From Methyloversatilis universalis EHg5 (GTDB taxonomy: Bacteria > Pseudomonadota > Gammaproteobacteria > Burkholderiales > Rhodocyclaceae), in contig NZ_KB900539.1 in the NCBI RefSeq assembly GCF_000378945.1, positions 2,215,129-2,279,128 on the forward strand: a stretch of DNA of 64,000 nucleotides, in the 5' to 3' direction. Below the pieces are notes generated by a model, which had not been told where the DNA came from, ran no database searches, and saw nothing but the letters and a program-made list of their open reading frames with translations. Every line of letters starts with the position of its first letter. Position 1 is the first letter of the stretch. Below are positions 60,902 to 64,000 of this stretch, one piece after another. Made by a program: the position numbers and the translations under genes.

Positions 60902-61522
60902 TCAGCGCAGCAGGATGGACTTCACCCGCCACACGTGTTCGACCGGACGTCCGGATGCCGGCAGCGCATGCAGGCCGCGGCGGGTAGCGTCGCGTACGGC
61001 GATGCGTTGCAGCCAGTGCGCGAGCGATGCGAAGCCGTGCATGTCGACCTCTGACCAGGCATGCATGCGCATCCAGCACCAGTGAGCGATGTCGGCAATG
61101 CTGTAGCTGCCTGCCAGATAGTCGGCTTCGCGCAGACGGCGATCAAACAGCGTGAACAGCCGGATCATTTCGGCACGTGCCGACTTGGGGTCGGCCGCCC
61201 GGGCCGGATCGGCGCCATCTACCGGCAGCATGAGCCACTGCATGACGCGGGAACGGCCGATGGCGTCAGCCGGCATCAGCTGCCCGTGACGTTCGGCGAG
61301 GTAGATGAGGGCCGGGCCGGCGTCGCTGATCCGGCAGCCGTCGGCGTCGTGATCGATGATGACGGGTGCGCAGCCGCAGCGGCTCACCCTCTGGAAATCC
61401 GGCGTCAGCCCCGGCCCTTCGCAGGCGCTGGCCGGGTGCACCGCATAGGGGATGCGCAGCTCTTCGAGTGCGATCGAAACCTTCCAGCCCTCAGGCGTCG
61501 GCGCAGCGTAAAGGTCGATCAT
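60902..61522 (-). CDS. Glutathione S-transferase-like protein
   Basis: Seen: 206 aa; thioredoxin-fold N-terminal domain (MIDLYAAPTPEGWKVSIALEEL, then APVIIDHDADGCRISDAGPALIYLAE, with the usual cis-Pro replaced in the CGCAPVIID context) and the all-helical C-terminal domain (DRRLREADYLAGSYSIADIAHW). It resembles the YfcG/Nu-type GSTs that act on disulfides. There is no catalytic Tyr/Ser/Cys of another class that I can point to. Upstream of, and same direction as, acxABC but separated by repeats. Confidence 0.87.
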   Translation of the reverse strand: MIDLYAAPTPEGWKVSIALEELRIPYAVHPASACEGPGLTPDFQRVSRCGCAPVIIDHDADGCRISDAGPALIYLAERHGQLMPADAIGRSRVMQWLMLPVDGADPARAADPKSARAEMIRLFTLFDRRLREADYLAGSYSIADIAHWCWMRMHAWSEVDMHGFASLAHWLQRIAVRDATRRGLHALPASGRPVEHVWRVKSILLR

Positions 61523-61580
61523 TCGCGCATCCCCCGATGCAGTGCTCTTGCGTTCCGGCCGCGGCGCACGCGGACGGTTT

Positions 61581-62210
61581 TCAGGCGCGCGCGCTCGGGC
61601 GCGCGCTCACTTCACGGTGCCAGCGCAGCAGGTTGGAACAGTCGGCCGGAATGCCGATGTCTGACCAGCCGGCAAACTCGATGCTGCAGAAGGTGGTGCA
61701 GTCGGCCACGGTGAAGTGCTCGCCCGCCACGTAGCGGTGCTTGCCCAGCTGCTGGTCGAATTTGCGGAAGAAATGCCCGATGCGCTCGCGGCCACGCTCG
61801 ACCAGCGCCGGAATCTGCGCCACCGGCGAGGCGAAACCCGGCAGGCCGCGGTCGCGGAAGGCGTCGGCGGTGTTACGGAACACTTCGCCGGCGGCCATCA
61901 TGCCTTCGTCGAAAGCACGTCGTTCCCACATATCGACAATGGCGCGCTCATAGGCATTGCGGCCGAGCATGGGTGGCGCCGGGTGCAGTTCTTCCAGATA
62001 GCGGCAGATGGCCATCGACTCGCCGATCTGGCGGCCGTCCGGCAGTTCCAGCATGGGCACCATGGCCTGCGGGAATTTCTCGATGTAGTCGGCGCGCAGG
62101 CGCAGGTTCTCGCCGGACACCTCGACGATGTTCAGGTCCAGATCCTTCTCCGCGAGAAACATGCGTACCCGCTTCGGGTTCGGTGCGGCGTGCCAGTCAT
62201 ACAGTTTCAT
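61581..62210 (-). CDS. Glutathione S-transferase-family protein
   Basis: Seen: 209 aa; N-terminal domain MKLYDWHAAPNPKRVRMFLAEKDLDLNIVEV with the dialyl HAxPN start, MVPMLELPDGRQIGESMAICRYLE (cis-Pro and Glu-Ser glutathione motif), then a helical domain with KFDQQLGKHRYVAGEHFTVADCTTF (N-capping box). The start at the ATG of MKLYDW suits the GST fold. Together with the neighbouring GST and peroxiredoxin it suggests a detoxification block. Confidence 0.9.
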   Translation of the reverse strand: MKLYDWHAAPNPKRVRMFLAEKDLDLNIVEVSGENLRLRADYIEKFPQAMVPMLELPDGRQIGESMAICRYLEELHPAPPMLGRNAYERAIVDMWERRAFDEGMMAAGEVFRNTADAFRDRGLPGFASPVAQIPALVERGRERIGHFFRKFDQQLGKHRYVAGEHFTVADCTTFCSIEFAGWSDIGIPADCSNLLRWHREVSARPSARA

Positions 62211-62233
62211 GTGTCGGTTCTCCCAGGGGCTCA

Positions 62234-62830
62234 TCACAACATGTCCGAGTGTTCGGCCAGATAGGCGGCCACGCCGCGGTCGCTCGGCGTCATGGCCTTG
62301 CGTCCGCGCTGCCAGCCGGCCGGGCACACCTCGCCATGCAGCTCGGTGTGCTGAAGCGCGTCGATCACCCGCAGCAGTTCGTCGATGTCGCGACCGAGCG
62401 CCAGGTTGTTCACGATCTGGTGCTGCACGATGCCGTCGCGGTCGATCAGGAAGGTGCCGCGCAGCGAAATGCCGGCCGGCCCCTCGACGCCGTAGGCGCG
62501 CGATACCGCGTGCGTCATGTCGGCGATCAGCGGATAGCTCAGCGGGCCGACGCCGCCATCGGCATAGGACGTGCGCTTCCAGGCGAGATGGGTGTAGGCG
62601 GAGTCGATGGAACAGCCGACCACGTCGACATTGCGCCGCGCGAATTCCGCCATCCGCCGCTCGAAGGCGATCAGTTCCGACGGACAGACGTAGGTGAAGT
62701 CCAGCGGATAGAAGAACAGCACCGTGTAACGCCCTCTTCCGTCGGACAGCGTGAAAGGACGGAACTCGTTGTCACCCCACACCGCGTTCTCGGTGAAATC
62801 CGGCGCGGTCTGCCCCACCAGCGTGCTCAT
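62234..62830 (-). CDS. 2-Cys peroxiredoxin (AhpC/TSA family)
   Basis: Reduces hydrogen peroxide or organic peroxides. Seen: 198 aa; peroxidatic Cys49 in FTYVCPSEL; resolving Cys169 in GEVCPAGW; conserved GTFLIDRDGIVQH. Typical 2-Cys length. Its start overlaps the end of the MerR-like gene (4 bp), so the two are translationally coupled. Confidence 0.94.
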   Translation of the reverse strand: MSTLVGQTAPDFTENAVWGDNEFRPFTLSDGRGRYTVLFFYPLDFTYVCPSELIAFERRMAEFARRNVDVVGCSIDSAYTHLAWKRTSYADGGVGPLSYPLIADMTHAVSRAYGVEGPAGISLRGTFLIDRDGIVQHQIVNNLALGRDIDELLRVIDALQHTELHGEVCPAGWQRGRKAMTPSDRGVAAYLAEHSDML

Positions 62831-63267
62831 GTCGCCTCCTTCTTCGAAACGATGTCCGGACGGAAAAGACGGGCGCGGAAGGGTTTGTGCTGACGCCCTG
62901 CCGGCGCCGGGTCATAGCCCTCGGGCTGGCGCCAGGCCATCAGGCGCTGATAGCTCGCCAGCAGCTTCATGAAGTGCGGCAGCGCGCGTCGGGCCGGCGA
63001 TGTTTCGTCGTACAGATCCATCAGCTCGCGCAGTTCGCGCAGCGTGAAACCCAGCTGCACCGCGGCGGCCGCGATGATGAGGCGGTCATCGTCGTCGCAG
63101 GCGTAGCGGTCGGCACCGTCGGCGCGGATGATGCCCAGTTCCTCGAAGGCGGCGACCCGACCCAGCGGAATGCCGTAGCCCTGCACCAGCTTCTGCAGCG
63201 TCATCAGCGTGGCGCGCGCGCTGCGGCGCATGGCGGCATCCGGCGCCGCGGCCGCCGCCCTCAGCAC
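62827..63267 (-). CDS. MerR-like HTH regulator
   Basis: Seen: 146 aa from a GTG start; [30 protein letters not shown] resembles the MerR winged HTH though the usual RYYE turn is altered to [27 protein letters not shown] fits the second MerR helix pair; basic C-terminal tail. The GTG overlaps the scoB stop by a few bases; an ATG at 63231 is the alternative. It may control the scoAB-peroxiredoxin group. Confidence 0.72.
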   Translation of the reverse strand: MLRAAAAAPDAAMRRSARATLMTLQKLVQGYGIPLGRVAAFEELGIIRADGADRYACDDDDRLIIAAAAVQLGFTLRELRELMDLYDETSPARRALPHFMKLLASYQRLMAWRQPEGYDPAPAGRQHKPFRARLFRPDIVSKKEAT

Positions 63268-63908
63268 AGCACCACCGGCGCGGTATGGACCGGCGCGCCG
63301 GTGCGCGCGATCACGTCATCCACGCTCACGCCGGGCGCCAGTTCCCGCAGTTCCAGACCGTCGGCGGTCACCGCCAGTACGCACAGGTCGGTGATGATGA
63401 GATTCACCACGCCAACGCCGGTCAGCGGCAGATCGCACTGCTTCAGGATCTTGTGTTCACCGCTGCGGCTGCAGTGCTCCATCATGACGATGACACGGCG
63501 CACGCCGGCCACCAGATCCATCGCGCCGCCCATGCCCTTCACCAGCTTGCCCGGAATCATCCAGTTCGCCAGGTCGCCGCGCTCGCTCACCTGCATCGCG
63601 CCGAGGATGGCGAGGTCGATATGCCCACCGCGTATCATCCCGAACGAATCGGCACTGCTGAAGAAGCTGCTGCCGGGCAGCGTGCTCACCGTCTGCTTGC
63701 CGGCATTGATCAGGTCGGCGTCGACCTCGTCCTCGGTCGGAAAGGGGCCAATGCCGAGCAGGCCGTTCTCCGACTGCAGCCACACGTCCATGCCTTCGGG
63801 AATGTGGTTGGCCACCAGCGTGGGCATGCCGATGCCCAGGTTCACGTAGTAACCGTCCTTCAGTTCGCGCGCCGCGCGGCGCGCCATGTCGTCCCGGGTC
63901 CAGGCCAT
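63261..63908 (-). CDS. scoB: 3-oxoacid CoA-transferase subunit B
   Basis: Transfers CoA from succinyl-CoA (or another acyl-CoA) to a 3-oxoacid such as acetoacetate. Seen: 215 aa; [15 protein letters not shown], catalytic Glu47 in [25 protein letters not shown] and [25 protein letters not shown]. Normal subunit B length. One base gap from scoA. It offers a second way to convert acetoacetate beside the acyl-CoA ligase at 46411. Confidence 0.93.
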   Translation of the reverse strand: MAWTRDDMARRAARELKDGYYVNLGIGMPTLVANHIPEGMDVWLQSENGLLGIGPFPTEDEVDADLINAGKQTVSTLPGSSFFSSADSFGMIRGGHIDLAILGAMQVSERGDLANWMIPGKLVKGMGGAMDLVAGVRRVIVMMEHCSRSGEHKILKQCDLPLTGVGVVNLIITDLCVLAVTADGLELRELAPGVSVDDVIARTGAPVHTAPVVLC

Positions 63909-63909
63909 G

Positions 63910-64000
63910 TCAGGCGCTCCTCGTGGTGCGTTTCTCGATGTGCCGCGACGGCGTCGGATTGACGATCACCCGCTGCACGAAAATGCCCGGCGTATGGATC
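63910..64000 (-). CDS. scoA: 3-oxoacid CoA-transferase subunit A, 3' end only
   Basis: The window edge cuts this gene. The last 29 codons read [20 protein letters not shown], then a basic tail before TGA, which is the usual C-terminus of subunit A. Stop at 63910-63912, just before scoB. Confidence 0.88.
   Translation of the reverse strand, partial: IHTPGIFVQRVIVNPTPSRHIEKRTTRSA

Overview
The window is GC-rich and has the coding style of a chromosome from a metabolically versatile betaproteobacterium. The gene content fits a facultative methylotroph of the Rhodocyclales, with Methyloversatilis the closest match I can think of. That is inference from content: an NAD-linked formate dehydrogenase of the Fdh1AB type, a quinoprotein relay module and a complete acetone carboxylase pathway. 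No marker that fixes the species is present.

Layout. 1-9.1 kb: fdh1B-fdh1A (leftward), then a quinoprotein-dehydrogenase-associated module with two metallo-beta-lactamase-fold proteins, a fused SoxYZ-like carrier and a small secreted Cys protein. 9.1-15.4 kb: a three-gene RND efflux operon interrupted by a 210-bp unit repeated three times. 15.4-16.5 kb: a REP-associated transposase between duplicated REP pairs. 16.6-26 kb: PIN protein, TonB receptor, TatD, tRNA-Leu(UAA), selD, cysDN (CysN carries a decayed APS-kinase domain), a phasin-like protein and a response regulator. 26.2-33.6 kb: a genomic island at the 3' end of tRNA-Ala(CGC). The younger 6-kb element has a full integrase, a resolvase and a KilA-N protein. 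Left of it lies an older remnant with a toxin-antitoxin pair and an integrase stub. 33.8-42.6 kb: housekeeping genes (Sua5, purEK, rhlE), a MerR-controlled flavodoxin operon and an ECF sigma/anti-sigma pair.

42.7-60.5 kb is an acetone/ketone catabolic locus, all leftward. acxABC carboxylates acetone to acetoacetate, an acyl-CoA ligase can activate it, and a thiolase splits acetoacetyl-CoA into two acetyl-CoA. A bacterial enhancer-binding protein of the AcoR/AcxR type sits at its end. Two sigma-54 promoters (before acxA and before the thiolase) each have a CGGAC/GTCCG palindrome about 140 bp upstream, suggesting one regulon. Inside the locus lies a four-gene envelope module (YCF48-like, RND/MMPL permease, DUF1302 porin-like, DUF1329) of unknown function. 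It is the best candidate for an undescribed transport or tolerance system linked to ketones.

60.9-64 kb: two GST-like genes, a 2-Cys peroxiredoxin, a MerR-like regulator and the 3-oxoacid CoA-transferase genes scoB and scoA (partial at the edge), a second possible route for acetoacetate activation.

Two families of palindromic repeats recur. One has the core GTGGGAGCGGCGCC and lies in at least five intergenic spots. The other has the core GTGCGCAGACC and occurs only around the transposase.
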